64,000 bases of DNA from Hondaea fermentalgiana (Eukaryota; Sar; Bigyra; Thraustochytrida; Thraustochytriidae), in NCBI GenBank assembly GCA_014084085.1, contig NPFB01000053.1, positions 343,876 to 407,875 on the forward strand, written 5' to 3'. Below, piece after piece: positions 8,994 through 18,353 of this stretch. The notes beneath the pieces are model-generated. The model saw nothing but the letters and a program-made list of their open reading frames with translations. It had not been told where the DNA came from and searched no databases. Each line of letters starts with the position of its first letter. Positions within the stretch are counted from its first letter, which is position 1. The position numbers and the translations under genes are program-made.

Positions 8994-10597
8994 GGTCCTT
9001 GGCTTTGTTTACTTGTGACTGATGTACTAGTCTCCAAGTCCCTCTACCTGCCCAGCCCTGAGCAGTCTTTCTTGTTCTTGTTCTTCTTCTTCTTCTGATT
9101 GAAGTTCAGGTTTTGCTGCTGCTGCGGCGGCGGCGCCGAGGCCTCGGTGGCGAGCCTCGGCCAGCGCGGGCTAGTTGGAGAACGTGCTCGTCACTCTCCG
9201 GGTCCGAGCGGCCGCTGGCACGAGGTGCGGAACCCGTTCCAGCTGCGTTCTGGTATTCTTCCACTAGTAGTATCCTACGCCAACCTAAGACCGTCCAACT
9301 GGGGAGAAACTTTGAAAAAGGGTGAGGGGGGGGGAAGGGGCCACGACGCGTGTGTCTCCACCACCAGCAAAACCAGTGTACCCCGCGCCGCCCAGAGCCA
9401 GCGCGCGTGGGTTGGAGAGCACGTGCGGCCTGAGTGGAGAACTCGTTCGGCCTGGCTGGGAGAATCCCGTTGGAGAAGCGCGCCATTCGAGAAAGGGAAA
9501 GCTTGGAGAACGTAGCGAGAGAGAGAAACTCTCGGAGAGAGTGAAAAGGGTTGCGGGGCAATTGGTGCTGGAACTCGGAATGCTCGCTATCCTCTCGAAA
9601 CAAACAAGAAGAAAAACGGGGACCTTCGGATGTTGGTCCTGCTTGCTGCGAATCAGAATTATTTTGATCTGATTCATGATTGTGTGAAGCGTTCATTCCT
9701 GCAGTCAATGCGGTCTCGTTTCTTTTTTTTTTTAATTCATTCATTTCAAGGCTCTCGAAGCACCAGCACTTCAGCAGCTCCAGCACATTGCGTCCGTCGG
9801 TCCGGGTCAACAAGGAGACTCGGAATCCATCCTGCCGTGCACGCGCTCCTTGCCAGACTCACTGTTATTCACAATCTGATTTTACTCTTTTCTCTCTGCG
9901 TGCAAAAAAATTGTGTTTGCATGTCCATTGTCGTGCTTGCACGTCTTGTCACGGTGCCTTATCTCCATCACGTTCTCCATTCGCTACCACTCGCCTTGAT
10001 GGCCCGTAGTCGCTGCTATCGACCCACCGTTTCTGTTACTCTTCTTGGTTTGTTCCGGGGCCGGTCCACGGCTGCTGCACGCGCCGCTCTCTTTTCGCAA
10101 GTTCTCTTCACACACGCGGGACGTGACGCAGCGGCAACTGCGGCATTCTTCCCGTTCTCCAGCATAGCGCCCCGAGCGCTGCTGCGCTGGCTCGAGCCCG
10201 CTGCTTCGCGCGTCATGCGAAGGCTCCTCGTCCCGCTTCCCGGCCGAGTTCGAGCTCGCGCCTGAGTATGAGTCCGAGTCCGAGTCGGTGATGATGCGTG
10301 TCCCACCCACCATATAACGATAAATTTGTCTCCCCCATCTCGTTTTTCTCCAGGTCCTGTGAAAAGCAGGCGGCGGCCAGCGCGGGGGCGCGCGCGTGGA
10401 GAACAACTGCTGGCTGGCCAAGAGACCGTTCCCGCTGCCTTCCCCCCCTCTTTCCCCCCCTCGAGCGCGCCTGTTCGAGTTCGCTCGGCGGGACGGAGAG
10501 TTTATACACCATCTTCTTGGAAGGCGAAATCGAGCAACGAAGTGCCACTATCCCGCGGTGTGGAGAACAACACCCGGCGGGCGCTGCAGCTGCAGCG

Positions 10598-10598
<1 letters not shown>

Positions 10599-10650
<52 letters not shown>

Positions 10651-10750
10651 NNNNNNNNNNNNNNNNNNNNNNNNNNNNNNNNNNNNNNNNNNNNNNNNNN
10701 NNNNNNNNNNNNNNNNNNNNNNNNNNNNNNNNNNNNNNNNNNNNNNNNNN

Positions 10751-10803
<53 letters not shown>

Positions 10804-10804
10804 G
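10599..10804. repeat. (AAGC)n tetranucleotide repeat flanking an assembly gap
   Basis: Perfect AAGC units run into the N run from the left (from about 10599) and out of it on the right (10751 to about 10800, then AGCG units). The repeat is therefore at least 100 bases long and its true length is unknown. It lies 120 bases upstream of the copy B start codon. The in-frame 'QASKQASK' translation is an artefact of the repeat. Confidence 0.95.
10651..10750. other. Assembly gap (100 N)
   Basis: Exactly 100 N, the conventional placeholder for a gap of unknown size, inside the AAGC repeat. Confidence 0.99.
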
Positions 10805-10883
10805 AGCGAGCAAACCAGAATCGTAAACGAGATTGGACGAGACGAGACGACGAGACGAGGGGAACGAAGGGGGGACGAGGGGG

Positions 10884-10916
10884 AGACGAGACGAGACGAG
10901 ACGAGACGAGACGAGG
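10884..10916. repeat. (ACGAG)n pentanucleotide repeat next to the BCS1-like B start
   Basis: About six tandem ACGAG units end six bases before the ATG at 10922, so they probably form the end of the 5' UTR. Related degenerate GACGAG units extend left to about 10837. Confidence 0.85.
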
Positions 10917-10921
10917 GAGGC

Positions 10922-12655
10922 ATGGAGCTGATGCGCGCGTACCCGGGTCTGGCCAGCGGCCTGACGAACCTGTTCAGGACGGGAAACCCGTCGCTCGACA
11001 TGCTGGCGGCCATGTCGATGCCCATGCTTGTGCAGGCACTCGTCAGGTTGTACAGAAAGTGGCTGCGCAAGCGGATCATTAAGGCCTGGGAGTTCATCCT
11101 CGGCCGGCGCGGGCGCTTCGAGCGCGTCATCATGTATGAGGAAACGACCGGGTACGGACGCAAGCTTCACTCCAATGCGCGCAACAACATTTTGCAGAAA
11201 GCCATCTCCATGTACCTTGGCAGTCTCAAAGACAAAATCACTTATCCTCGCGCGAGTACCAATCTAATGGCGGTGCGCGAAAAGAGCACCGTGGACAGAC
11301 ACATGTGGACGACAACCTATGGCTCAACCGTTGATCAGCTCGAAGCGTACGATCTCGTCAACCTGCCGAGCTTGGATGACTGGGTCTACCTCGAGGACGA
11401 CCTTCAGTTTCGCATGTCCACACGCACCAAAGGCGGAGAGAATGATTCTCCGCAATCGCGCATGCTCAAGCAGACGCTTTATGAGTTCCGCTCCACGCGC
11501 AGGGACGGCGCCGAGCATGTTGAGTCCTTTATCCAACGCGCCTTTGCGTGGTACAAGGAGGAAATGCGACTTTGTACCGACGACACAACAAGATACCTGT
11601 ACATGCTCAATAACAGCAAGGAAAGCAGCGAAAAGGACAAGCGAGGCGGCTCGTCGAATACCGAGGCCTTACCTGCGCGCCGCTACGTTCTGAGCGGCCG
11701 CAAGACCTTTGACACGATCTTCTTTCCGCAAAAGGAGGAATTGATGCGCGTGCTTGATAACTTTGTAAACAAGCGTGGCAAGTATGAGATCAAGGGCTAC
11801 CCGCATAAGCTCGGTATTCTCATGCACGGACCGCCCGGCACTGGCAAGACTTCGGTCACCAAGGCTCTGGCGCAGTACACGGGCCGCCATATCGTGTCGA
11901 TCAATTTGGGTGCTATCCGCACCAACGAGGACCTTCAGCGCGCGATGATCGATTGCCGCTACAGCGTTCCCGGCGAGGACATGTCTGTTACCCTACAGTT
12001 CAAGGACGTTATCTTTCTTCTCGAGGACGTTGACGCCGCTACCAAGATTGTGCATCGACGCTCCAGCGCAGCGCGGCCGGTGACGGCATCTTCATCGGAG
12101 GAACTGGGCACGGATACTTCAACGGTGAAAAGTGACGGTTCCGCATCTGTTGAATCGGCTGGCGGCGACGTCGAAAACGATGGTACACCAGAATCCGCAA
12201 CGGAGGCCACGCAGGTTCTTGGTGCCATCGTCGCAAGCCTCGGTTCCAATGACAAGAATGATAATCCTTTGTCGTTACCGTCGTTGCAGACTGACAAGCT
12301 GTCTCTGGCTGGTTTGCTGGAATGCCTTGATGGCATTATTGAGGCTGACAATCGGCTGTTGATCATGACTACCAATCATCCCGAGCGTCTTGACGAGGCG
12401 CTCATTCGTCCCGGACGAATCGACAAGATCTTTCACTTGTCCTATGTGGGTGTTGAGGCTGCAATCGAAATGACGAAGCTGTACTTTGGTGCCGCTTCCG
12501 CCGAGTCTCGGAAACGTCTCGAGTCACTGTTCGGTGACGGCAAGGTCCAGCTGACGCCGGCCAGGATCGAGAGCATTGCGGCCGAGGCTGAGACCGAGTC
12601 GGACTTCGTGCAACGTCTCCAGGCTGCCGCGGCTGCTTGTCTTCGGAAAACGTAG
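10922..12655 (+). CDS. BCS1-like AAA ATPase, copy B
   Basis: 577 residues from the ATG at 10922. The open frame continues upstream through the AAGC repeat and the gap, but that part is simple repeat, and the start chosen matches the N-terminus of the two paralogues ('ELMRAYPGLASGLTNLFRTGNPSLDM'-type, here split by a conserved FRTGNP motif). The order is a hydrophobic segment (about residues 25-42), 'TTGYGR', then the AAA core with GPPGTGKT, VIFLLEDVD and 'TTNHPERLDEALIRPGR'. From the Walker A region to just past Walker B the protein is almost residue-for-residue identical to copy A, while the N-terminal domain and the Ser/Asp-rich linker after Walker B differ. It is convergent with copy C (238 bp between stops). 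Same functional uncertainty as copy A. Confidence 0.92.
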   Translation: MELMRAYPGLASGLTNLFRTGNPSLDMLAAMSMPMLVQALVRLYRKWLRKRIIKAWEFILGRRGRFERVIMYEETTGYGRKLHSNARNNILQKAISMYLGSLKDKITYPRASTNLMAVREKSTVDRHMWTTTYGSTVDQLEAYDLVNLPSLDDWVYLEDDLQFRMSTRTKGGENDSPQSRMLKQTLYEFRSTRRDGAEHVESFIQRAFAWYKEEMRLCTDDTTRYLYMLNNSKESSEKDKRGGSSNTEALPARRYVLSGRKTFDTIFFPQKEELMRVLDNFVNKRGKYEIKGYPHKLGILMHGPPGTGKTSVTKALAQYTGRHIVSINLGAIRTNEDLQRAMIDCRYSVPGEDMSVTLQFKDVIFLLEDVDAATKIVHRRSSAARPVTASSSEELGTDTSTVKSDGSASVESAGGDVENDGTPESATEATQVLGAIVASLGSNDKNDNPLSLPSLQTDKLSLAGLLECLDGIIEADNRLLIMTTNHPERLDEALIRPGRIDKIFHLSYVGVEAAIEMTKLYFGAASAESRKRLESLFGDGKVQLTPARIESIAAEAETESDFVQRLQAAAAACLRKT

Positions 12656-12756
12656 ATACATGTTCATATTTCAGCGACAATATCGATCGGTCGTTCTTTG
12701 CTTGATGATTGATTTCATTTGAAAGCCAACTTTATTAGGCCTACATCTGTAAAGAA

Positions 12757-12762
12757 AATAAA
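12757..12762 (+). terminator. Possible polyadenylation signal of BCS1-like B
   Basis: A canonical AATAAA 102 bases after the copy B stop codon. On the opposite strand, AATAAA hexamers at 12859-12864 and 12875-12880 could serve copy C, though they lie very near its stop (12894). Assignment is by position only. Confidence 0.4.
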
Positions 12763-12893
12763 TGTTTTTACTTTCAAGAAAGAGAGAATGAATGAAAAGG
12801 TGGCTTGTTCATCTCCATCACAATCACATCAAGCTCACAGCAAATGACGACTGATTGATTTATTCATTCCTTGGTTTATTCATTGGCTGGTGA

Positions 12894-14645
12894 TCAACTA
12901 GTCTTGATTCCAAGCCTAGACGCAGCAGCGGCTCTTTGAAGACGTTCCATAAACTCTGCCTCTGTGTCAGCTTCCGCCGCGATACTCTCGATTCTGGCCG
13001 GCGTCAGCTGGGTCTTGCCGTCTGCAAAGAGAGACTCGAGGAACTCACGAGACTCGCTCGAGACAGCACCAAAGTACAGCTTGGTCATGTCGAGTGCAGC
13101 CTCAACACCCACATAGGTCAAGTGGAAAATCTTGTCGATACGCCCGGGACGAATGAGCGCCTCGTCGAGGTGTTCGGGATGGTTCGTTGTCATGACCACG
13201 AGTCTGTTCTCAGCGTCGACCAAACCGTCGAGAACATTGAGAATTCCAGCCAATGACAGCTTGTCCGAGGGCGACGAGGTCAGCGATGACCACGACAGTG
13301 GGTTGTCCTCGCTATCGCAGGAGCTTAAACTTGCGACGAGGGCGCCAAGAACTTGGGTGGCCTCCACAGCAGTGGTAGCTGCTGCTCCTGCGCTGACATC
13401 TGCATCATCTCTGTTGGACGTGCCCACCGACACACAGCCCTCGCTATTCAGCATCGAAGTCTCGACGCCAGTGTCTTTCGACGAAGATATCGTCGCTTGC
13501 CGCGCAGTATTAGAGCGTCGATGAACAACCTTGGTGGCGGCGTCAACATCCTCGAGGAGAAAAATGACATCTTTGAATTGAAGGCTCACAGACATGTCTT
13601 CTCCAGGAACATCATAGCTGCAGTCCATCATGGCCTGTTGCAGCTCCTCATTGGTTCGAATCGCGCCAAGATTAATCGACACAATGTGCCGCCCCGTGTA
13701 CTGCGCCAGAGCCTTGGTGACTGAGGTCTTGCCGGTACCCGGTGGGCCATGCATGAGGATGCCAAGCTTGTGCGGGTAGCCCTTGATCTCGTACTTGCCG
13801 CGCTTGTTGGTAAAATTATCGAGCACGCGCAATAGCTCTTCCTTTTGCGGAAAAAAAATCGTGTCAAATGTCTTGCGATCGCTCAGAGCGTAGCGGCGCG
13901 CAGGAAGAGCTTCGAGAGGCACATCGCTGTCATCGCTGTCCTTGTCGCTACCTCTCTTTTTCTTGTTGCTCAGAACATACAGGTATCGAGTCGTATTGTC
14001 GGTGCGCAGACGCATTTCCTCCTTGTACCAATCAAAGGCGCGCTTCAAAAACGAAGCGATGTGTCCAGCGCCATCTTGGCGAGTCGAGCGGAGTTCGTAA
14101 ATGGTTTGTTTGAGCATACGCGAGTCATTGCGTCCACCCTGAACATCGATTGTCATGCGAAATGTGAGACCATCTTCAAGATTGACCCAATCGTCCTCAC
14201 TGGGAAGGTCAACGAGATCGAAGGCGTTGAGCTGATCCATCGTGGAGCCAAAGGACACGTAATCATAGTAGCTGTCTTCATCAGTATCTCGGACCGCCAT
14301 TAAATTGGTGCTTGCGCGAGGATAAGCAATCTTGTCCTTGAGACTGCCAATGTACATGGAGATGGCTTTCTGCAGGATCTGGTTGCGCGCGTTGGAATGC
14401 GGATTACGTCCAAATCCAGTTGTCTCTTCGTACTTGATAATCCGCTCAAAGGGCGCACGAAGGCCAAGGATGAATTCCCAGGCCTTAGTGATCTTCTTGC
14501 GCATCCACTGCCTGTAAACGCGGATAAGCGCTTGTACAAACATGGGCATGGCCATGGCCGCCAGCATATCGAGCGAGGGATTTCCCGTTCTGAACAAATT
14601 TACAAGACCGCTGGCCGCGCCAGGAAACTCGTGCATGAAGTCCAT
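12894..14645 (-). CDS. BCS1-like AAA ATPase, copy C
   Basis: 583 residues from the ATG at 14645 (MDFMHEF...), chosen because it aligns with the paralogue starts and has the FRTGNPSLDM motif at the same distance. The frame is open for a further 40 Arg/Lys-rich codons upstream that look non-coding. It has the same architecture: hydrophobic segment about residues 27-45, 'TTGFGRN', Walker A GPPGTGKT, Walker B VIFLLEDVD, and 'TTNHPEHLDEALIRPGR' with His replacing Arg in the loop. The region between Walker B and sensor 2 is again Ser/Ala/Asp-rich and unlike the other two copies. It is slightly more diverged in the core (NEELQQAMMDCSYD versus NEDLQRAMIDCRYS in A and B). The tail-to-tail pairing with copy B suggests local duplication with inversion. 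Confidence 0.92.
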   Translation of the reverse strand: MDFMHEFPGAASGLVNLFRTGNPSLDMLAAMAMPMFVQALIRVYRQWMRKKITKAWEFILGLRAPFERIIKYEETTGFGRNPHSNARNQILQKAISMYIGSLKDKIAYPRASTNLMAVRDTDEDSYYDYVSFGSTMDQLNAFDLVDLPSEDDWVNLEDGLTFRMTIDVQGGRNDSRMLKQTIYELRSTRQDGAGHIASFLKRAFDWYKEEMRLRTDNTTRYLYVLSNKKKRGSDKDSDDSDVPLEALPARRYALSDRKTFDTIFFPQKEELLRVLDNFTNKRGKYEIKGYPHKLGILMHGPPGTGKTSVTKALAQYTGRHIVSINLGAIRTNEELQQAMMDCSYDVPGEDMSVSLQFKDVIFLLEDVDAATKVVHRRSNTARQATISSSKDTGVETSMLNSEGCVSVGTSNRDDADVSAGAAATTAVEATQVLGALVASLSSCDSEDNPLSWSSLTSSPSDKLSLAGILNVLDGLVDAENRLVVMTTNHPEHLDEALIRPGRIDKIFHLTYVGVEAALDMTKLYFGAVSSESREFLESLFADGKTQLTPARIESIAAEADTEAEFMERLQRAAAASRLGIKTS

Positions 14646-15514
14646 GATAGCCCTCCAAGTCCTTCTTCTCCTTCTTCTCAATGTCCGCTTCTTTCCTTTC
14701 TCTGACGCTGCGTCCTTCGTCCTTCGTCTTACCAGTTCTTGTTTTGAATTTGCCAGTATCGGCAAATGCCGCCGCGTTTACCTGGATGTCATTGCTGCCA
14801 TAGATCATGGGCCTTTCCGCAGTCTTGGAGATCCACATAGATGAGAAGATAGGCACGGCTTGCAGAGTATTGGTCGTTTTGCACGTTCTCATAAGGAACA
14901 AATGAAAACGCATAGAAGGAAGAAAGAAACAGTGGGGATTGGATCGACGCCATCTCACTGCAGCGTGTTTGAATTATCTAAAGTTCTCGCTCCAGGCTTG
15001 CAGCGAGAAGCCGTCGCGTCGCGTCGCGTCGACCCCGCCAGTTCTCGTCGGCTCTCGTCGGACGGCCGGACGTCCTCTAAAAAGGAGCAATTATTGCACT
15101 CTTTCCGATAGTAGGCCGATGTCGGCGCTGATTTTTCAAAGCGGAGAACGATAGATAAAAGATCCAAAGAACTTGATGCGCGCGCCGCGTACCCTTCGGT
15201 ATGAAGAGACATATTAGTATGGTCCCCAATCTTTTTTTTAAACTCTCTCTTTGTCCTCTTTTTCCGAAACGGGGGGGGGGGTGGGGGCTGGCACTTGCAT
15301 CTAACTCTCCCGTCGTAGCCTGCCAGTTCGCGTGGCCGCTAGGGAGGCAAGCACGTTGTGAATTTCACACAAATGCTTCTGCAATTTCATAGAGAATCAC
15401 ACAATGTTTGCGCTCTTCTGGGCCCGCCACGACTGAAGAACGCTCCGCCTGCCGTCCGACTCAGACTCGGACGCTCCGTTGCGTTGTATGGCTGTTGTCG
15501 ACAGCGACAGGCCG
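14646..15514. other. Intergenic: BCS1-like C promoter and 3' region of the amidohydrolase-like gene
   Basis: About 0.87 kb without a convincing gene. It holds a CGTCGCGTCGCGTCG run near 15013-15030, a G run (about ten G, then GTGGGGG) near 15269-15287, and three GTTCTC/GAGAAC-containing sites (about 14984, 15041, 15145) resembling the element repeated in the A/B spacer. Small ORFs here show no domain. Confidence 0.5.
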
Positions 15515-16831
15515 TCAAGTGCGCGGCAAGTAAAGTGCTTGCGCATTCATTGCAAGGATGGCTCTTTGCTCGTCGAGTCCCATGACCTCATTTTGCACAA
15601 GAATTCGGGCGGCTGACCAGAAAGCGCTCAACGGCATAGCAGCGCCGTCGAGAGGAAACCCAGAGCCGAAGAGAAGACGATGCGGCCCAAACCAGTCGAG
15701 AGATTTACGAAAAACCTCTTGCCAGTCGCGGACAAGACTAGAGCTTGATGCTGGTCGCGAGGCGCTATATCCAAGTCCCGTACTAAAGGCAGCAAGCCGG
15801 CTAAACTTTAGATAAACATTGTGTTGCTGCGCAAGGGTCTCCAGGCCGCGCATGTACCTTGTGCAGTTTGCAAGGGGCCTTCCACAATGTTGAGGGCCTC
15901 CGGCGTGCGTCACGACAAGCTTAACAGAAGGCACGCTTGCGGCAATATCGGAAAGTTCTCGCAACTCCGACGCTGGAACCGCTACCTCGAGAGTGAGGCC
16001 GAGCTTTGACGCAATCACTGCAGCCTCGGTCAGCGCAGCCGCGTTAATGCGGCCTGAAGGATCATCAACGACCCAGCGAATCGCCCGAACACCTTGAATG
16101 CCATTTAAGGTTTGCGCATGTTGCAACAGTGCGTTCTTGCGGGTGAAAAGATCCTGGCCGAGAAGGCCTGATACAGTAGCAAGGGACGGAACCTTTGCAA
16201 TCATGTCTCCGAGCCTTTGTCCTGCAAGCCAGCGTGCCTCGATGATGGCAACCGATGCCAAATTGCTCAGACCCTGAGGACCAAGCGTGCTCGTGGATTC
16301 TGTCCAGAGCGCGCCCGATACATTAAGTCCCTTTGCCAGTCGATAATAGTGTTGGCCATCCAAGGGATCAATAATCATAGTGGGGTCTTCATCAACATTC
16401 AACGCAACAAGCAAACTACGTGGATATGCAAAGAGCGCCACTAAATGTGCACGGATGGTTGCGCTTGGGATCCACTGCAAAAGCGCAGCGACCACTGAGC
16501 CTCGCCGTGGTACCTCGTGCACATTATGTAGATGGACTTCTGCGTCGAATATTTCTGGCAACCACGACGCCGTGTGATAAGTTGGGATGAGCCCAGTGCT
16601 GACACCTTCGAGTTCGTTTTCCATACCCTCGGAAGTCTCAGGGTCTTCAGACCATGCTCCTTCCGTGCATTGTAAAGCGTCTATCCACCCATTTCCATTG
16701 CTGCCCGAGCGTATATCGACAGTATTGCTCTCCCTCAAGGTCTCGAGCGTATTGCTCGCGTAGTCCGCGTCCCCCTGGACGCCAACGGCGAGCGACGCCA
16801 CAATGACCACGGGTAACAACGGCACGACCAT
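15515..16831 (-). CDS. Secreted amidohydrolase-2-fold protein, metal site altered
   Basis: 438 residues from the ATG at 16831, chosen because it gives a textbook signal peptide (MVVPLLPVVIVASLAVGVQG). An ATG at 16906 would add 25 residues, and the frame beyond it begins with GTG. The mature protein matches amidohydrolase-related TIM-barrel hydrolases (the 2-pyrone-4,6-dicarboxylate hydrolase/ACMSD-like group): 'FDAEVHLHN' at the first strand, 'VRAIRWVVDDP', 'LVVTHAGG', and 'RLLFGSGFPLD' near the end. Two positions that normally bind metal or act as base are changed: the first His of the HxH motif is Glu (E98) and the Asp of the usual GSDxP motif is Gly (G391). The third His (THAGG) is kept. 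It may be a pseudoenzyme or have a changed mechanism. Divergent from the TSTD2-like gene. Confidence 0.8.
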   Translation of the reverse strand: MVVPLLPVVIVASLAVGVQGDADYASNTLETLRESNTVDIRSGSNGNGWIDALQCTEGAWSEDPETSEGMENELEGVSTGLIPTYHTASWLPEIFDAEVHLHNVHEVPRRGSVVAALLQWIPSATIRAHLVALFAYPRSLLVALNVDEDPTMIIDPLDGQHYYRLAKGLNVSGALWTESTSTLGPQGLSNLASVAIIEARWLAGQRLGDMIAKVPSLATVSGLLGQDLFTRKNALLQHAQTLNGIQGVRAIRWVVDDPSGRINAAALTEAAVIASKLGLTLEVAVPASELRELSDIAASVPSVKLVVTHAGGPQHCGRPLANCTRYMRGLETLAQQHNVYLKFSRLAAFSTGLGYSASRPASSSSLVRDWQEVFRKSLDWFGPHRLLFGSGFPLDGAAMPLSAFWSAARILVQNEVMGLDEQRAILAMNAQALYLPRT

Positions 16832-17048
16832 TCTCTGCCGGAGACCTCTCGAAAGCTCTGCGAAAGAGCAAGCTACAAGGAGGTCTTTCCTCCTTGCGAC
16901 ACGCATGCACACGGGGCACACGGCGTCGCAGGGACGTTTTCTGTCCAAGTCCAGAGTCCGGAAGCTGCTCGCTGCGCTCGCCCCTGTCACCGGTACGCCG
17001 CCATTTGCTTGCAGGCCTACGCTAATACCAGCCTAGGCTAAAAGTAAC
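16832..17048. promoter_or_regulatory. Short divergent promoter
   Basis: 217 bp separate the chosen starts of two divergent genes (142 bp if the upstream ATG at 16906 is used). Both transcripts must be driven from this interval. No clear TATA element is seen. Confidence 0.5.
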
Positions 17049-18353
17049 ATGCCCAAGCCTCGAACTCACTGGTTTGTTGTGCGGTCTTTGCGGAGCGGAT
17101 ACGCAGCTCGCGACGCCTCTGGCGCAAGGCGACCCATGATGGACGCTCAGGTTCTCTTGTACTACTGCTACTCGCAAGTGGCCGACGCGTCTGTCCTTGC
17201 AAGCGCGCAAGAGTCGCTCATGCGTGACCTCAACCTCAAGGGCCGCGTACGAGTGGCTCGGGAGGGCATAAACGGGACCTTGGCCGGCGCCGCGCAAGAC
17301 CTCGAGAGGTACAAGCGCGAAACTGAGCGAGCGCTTGAAAGTGACGATATTGACTGGAAGACGTCGCCTGTCAAGGCCGCCGCGAACCTCGTCCAAGAGG
17401 GTCAGGACCGCACTGATGACGTCTTTGAGGGCGTGCTTGTCAAGGTGGTGGACAATCTCGTCGCAGCCAAGGGAACACGCATGGGCCAGGGAGATTATTC
17501 TCCAGAGAGCACCGGGGTGCACTTGAGCCCCGAAGACTTTCACGCTACAATATCTGCGGCTGCACCAGAGGACATTGCTTTGATCGATGTTCGCAACCAA
17601 TACGAATATGAGGTCGGCCACTTTCGAGGTGCAATCAATCCGTGCACAAGGAAATTTAGTGATTTCGAGACATGGTTTGTTTCCGAAGGTGCACGTCTTG
17701 TGCAGAATAAACAAAAGGTGCTCATGTATTGTACAGGAGGAATACGTTGCGAGACCGCCAGCATCATGGTGAAGGAGGTTCTTGAGCGAAACGCCGTACG
17801 AGAAAACCAGGATAATCAGCAGCATCAGCTCGATGAACAGCAAGACCGGAAACAAGCCCTGCCAAGTAGAGACTCGGATTGTAGTGCTTCAAAGACACCC
17901 GCTGTCTTTCAGCTCAAAGGAGGCATCCATCGGTATCTCGAGGCCTTTCCCGAGGGACATTTCGCTGGTCGCAACTTTGTGTTCGATGGTCGAATCTTGC
18001 AACCAGCGCCCGGAACAGGCGAAAAAACCGTGGGCAAGTGTGCCTATTGCCACGGTTCGTGGGACACTCATCTGGAAGACCGTCGATGCAAGAAATGCCG
18101 CATGCTCGTGCTCGCCTGTGATCGATGCGCTCATCACGACGCAGGGCTTTGGTGCGCACAGCATGTCTACCTTGATCCACGACGCACATCTGAACGAGAT
18201 CTGCAGAAACGCCGTTCGTCGCTCGAGCATCGCCTTTCCAATCTTCAGGGCCGTGGTCTATCGCGACAGCGACGCAAGGTTCGCGCCCAACTTGCTGAGC
18301 TCGACGACGCCCAAATGCAACTGCAGACCTTGGCAAACGTTGAAGTTTCATGA
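17049..18353 (+). CDS. TSTD2/TrhO-type rhodanese-domain protein (putative tRNA U34 hydroxylase)
   Basis: 434 residues. Bacterial TrhO (YceA) hydroxylates wobble uridine U34 of tRNA; TSTD2 is the eukaryotic relative. The N-terminal acylphosphatase-like UPF0176 part is seen in 'LLYYCYSQVAD' and 'GRVRVAREGINGTLAG'. The rhodanese domain follows ('IDVRNQYEYEVGHFRGA', 179-195), with the active-site loop 'MYCTGGIRCE' (catalytic Cys 228), then 'QLKGGIHRYLEAFPEG' and 'FVFDGRI'. The C-terminal Cys-rich region has three CxxC pairs (CAYC, CKKC, CDRC), typical of the TSTD2 class and probably zinc-binding. A Gln/Asp-rich insertion of about 35 residues after the active loop is absent from bacterial forms. 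An in-frame ATG pair at 17133-17138 would start exactly at the conserved domain; the 28 extra residues are Arg-rich without acidic runs and could be an organelle presequence. Confidence 0.9.
   Translation: MPKPRTHWFVVRSLRSGYAARDASGARRPMMDAQVLLYYCYSQVADASVLASAQESLMRDLNLKGRVRVAREGINGTLAGAAQDLERYKRETERALESDDIDWKTSPVKAAANLVQEGQDRTDDVFEGVLVKVVDNLVAAKGTRMGQGDYSPESTGVHLSPEDFHATISAAAPEDIALIDVRNQYEYEVGHFRGAINPCTRKFSDFETWFVSEGARLVQNKQKVLMYCTGGIRCETASIMVKEVLERNAVRENQDNQQHQLDEQQDRKQALPSRDSDCSASKTPAVFQLKGGIHRYLEAFPEGHFAGRNFVFDGRILQPAPGTGEKTVGKCAYCHGSWDTHLEDRRCKKCRMLVLACDRCAHHDAGLWCAQHVYLDPRRTSERDLQKRRSSLEHRLSNLQGRGLSRQRRKVRAQLAELDDAQMQLQTLANVEVS

Larger units (their letters stand above)
8994..10921. promoter_or_regulatory. 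Divergent intergenic region between BCS1-like A and B, with repeated TGGAGAAC
   Basis: About 1.9 kb with an assembly gap inside it. The octamer TGGAGAAC occurs on the plus strand at 9176-9183, 9435-9442, 9504-9511, 10397-10404 and 10561-10568, and as its reverse complement at 9973-9980 and 10154-10161. One-base variants occur at 9413 and 9471. Other contents are a T-rich tract near 9721-9732, an alternating purine stretch near 9520, a G run near 9326, and the AAGC and ACGAG tandem repeats listed separately. ORFs of 211-235 codons exist on both strands but have no recognisable domain and look compositional. Confidence 0.5.

Noticed and set aside
7713..9098. 461-codon plus-strand ORF
   Set aside because: Exactly antisense to BCS1-like copy A; its existence follows from the GC-rich codon choice of that gene, and it shows no domain.
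9106..10265. ORFs of 235 (minus) and 211 (plus) codons in the BCS1-like A/B spacer
   Set aside because: Both are low-complexity, overlap in opposite directions and match nothing recognisable; treated as promoter DNA.
10298..10921. N-terminal extension of BCS1-like copy B through QASK repeats
   Set aside because: Encoded by the AAGC repeat and the N gap; the paralogues start at the position matching the ATG at 10922.
16832..16990. Upstream extension of the amidohydrolase-like protein
   Set aside because: The longest frame begins with GTG, and starting there or at 16906 would bury a clear signal peptide.
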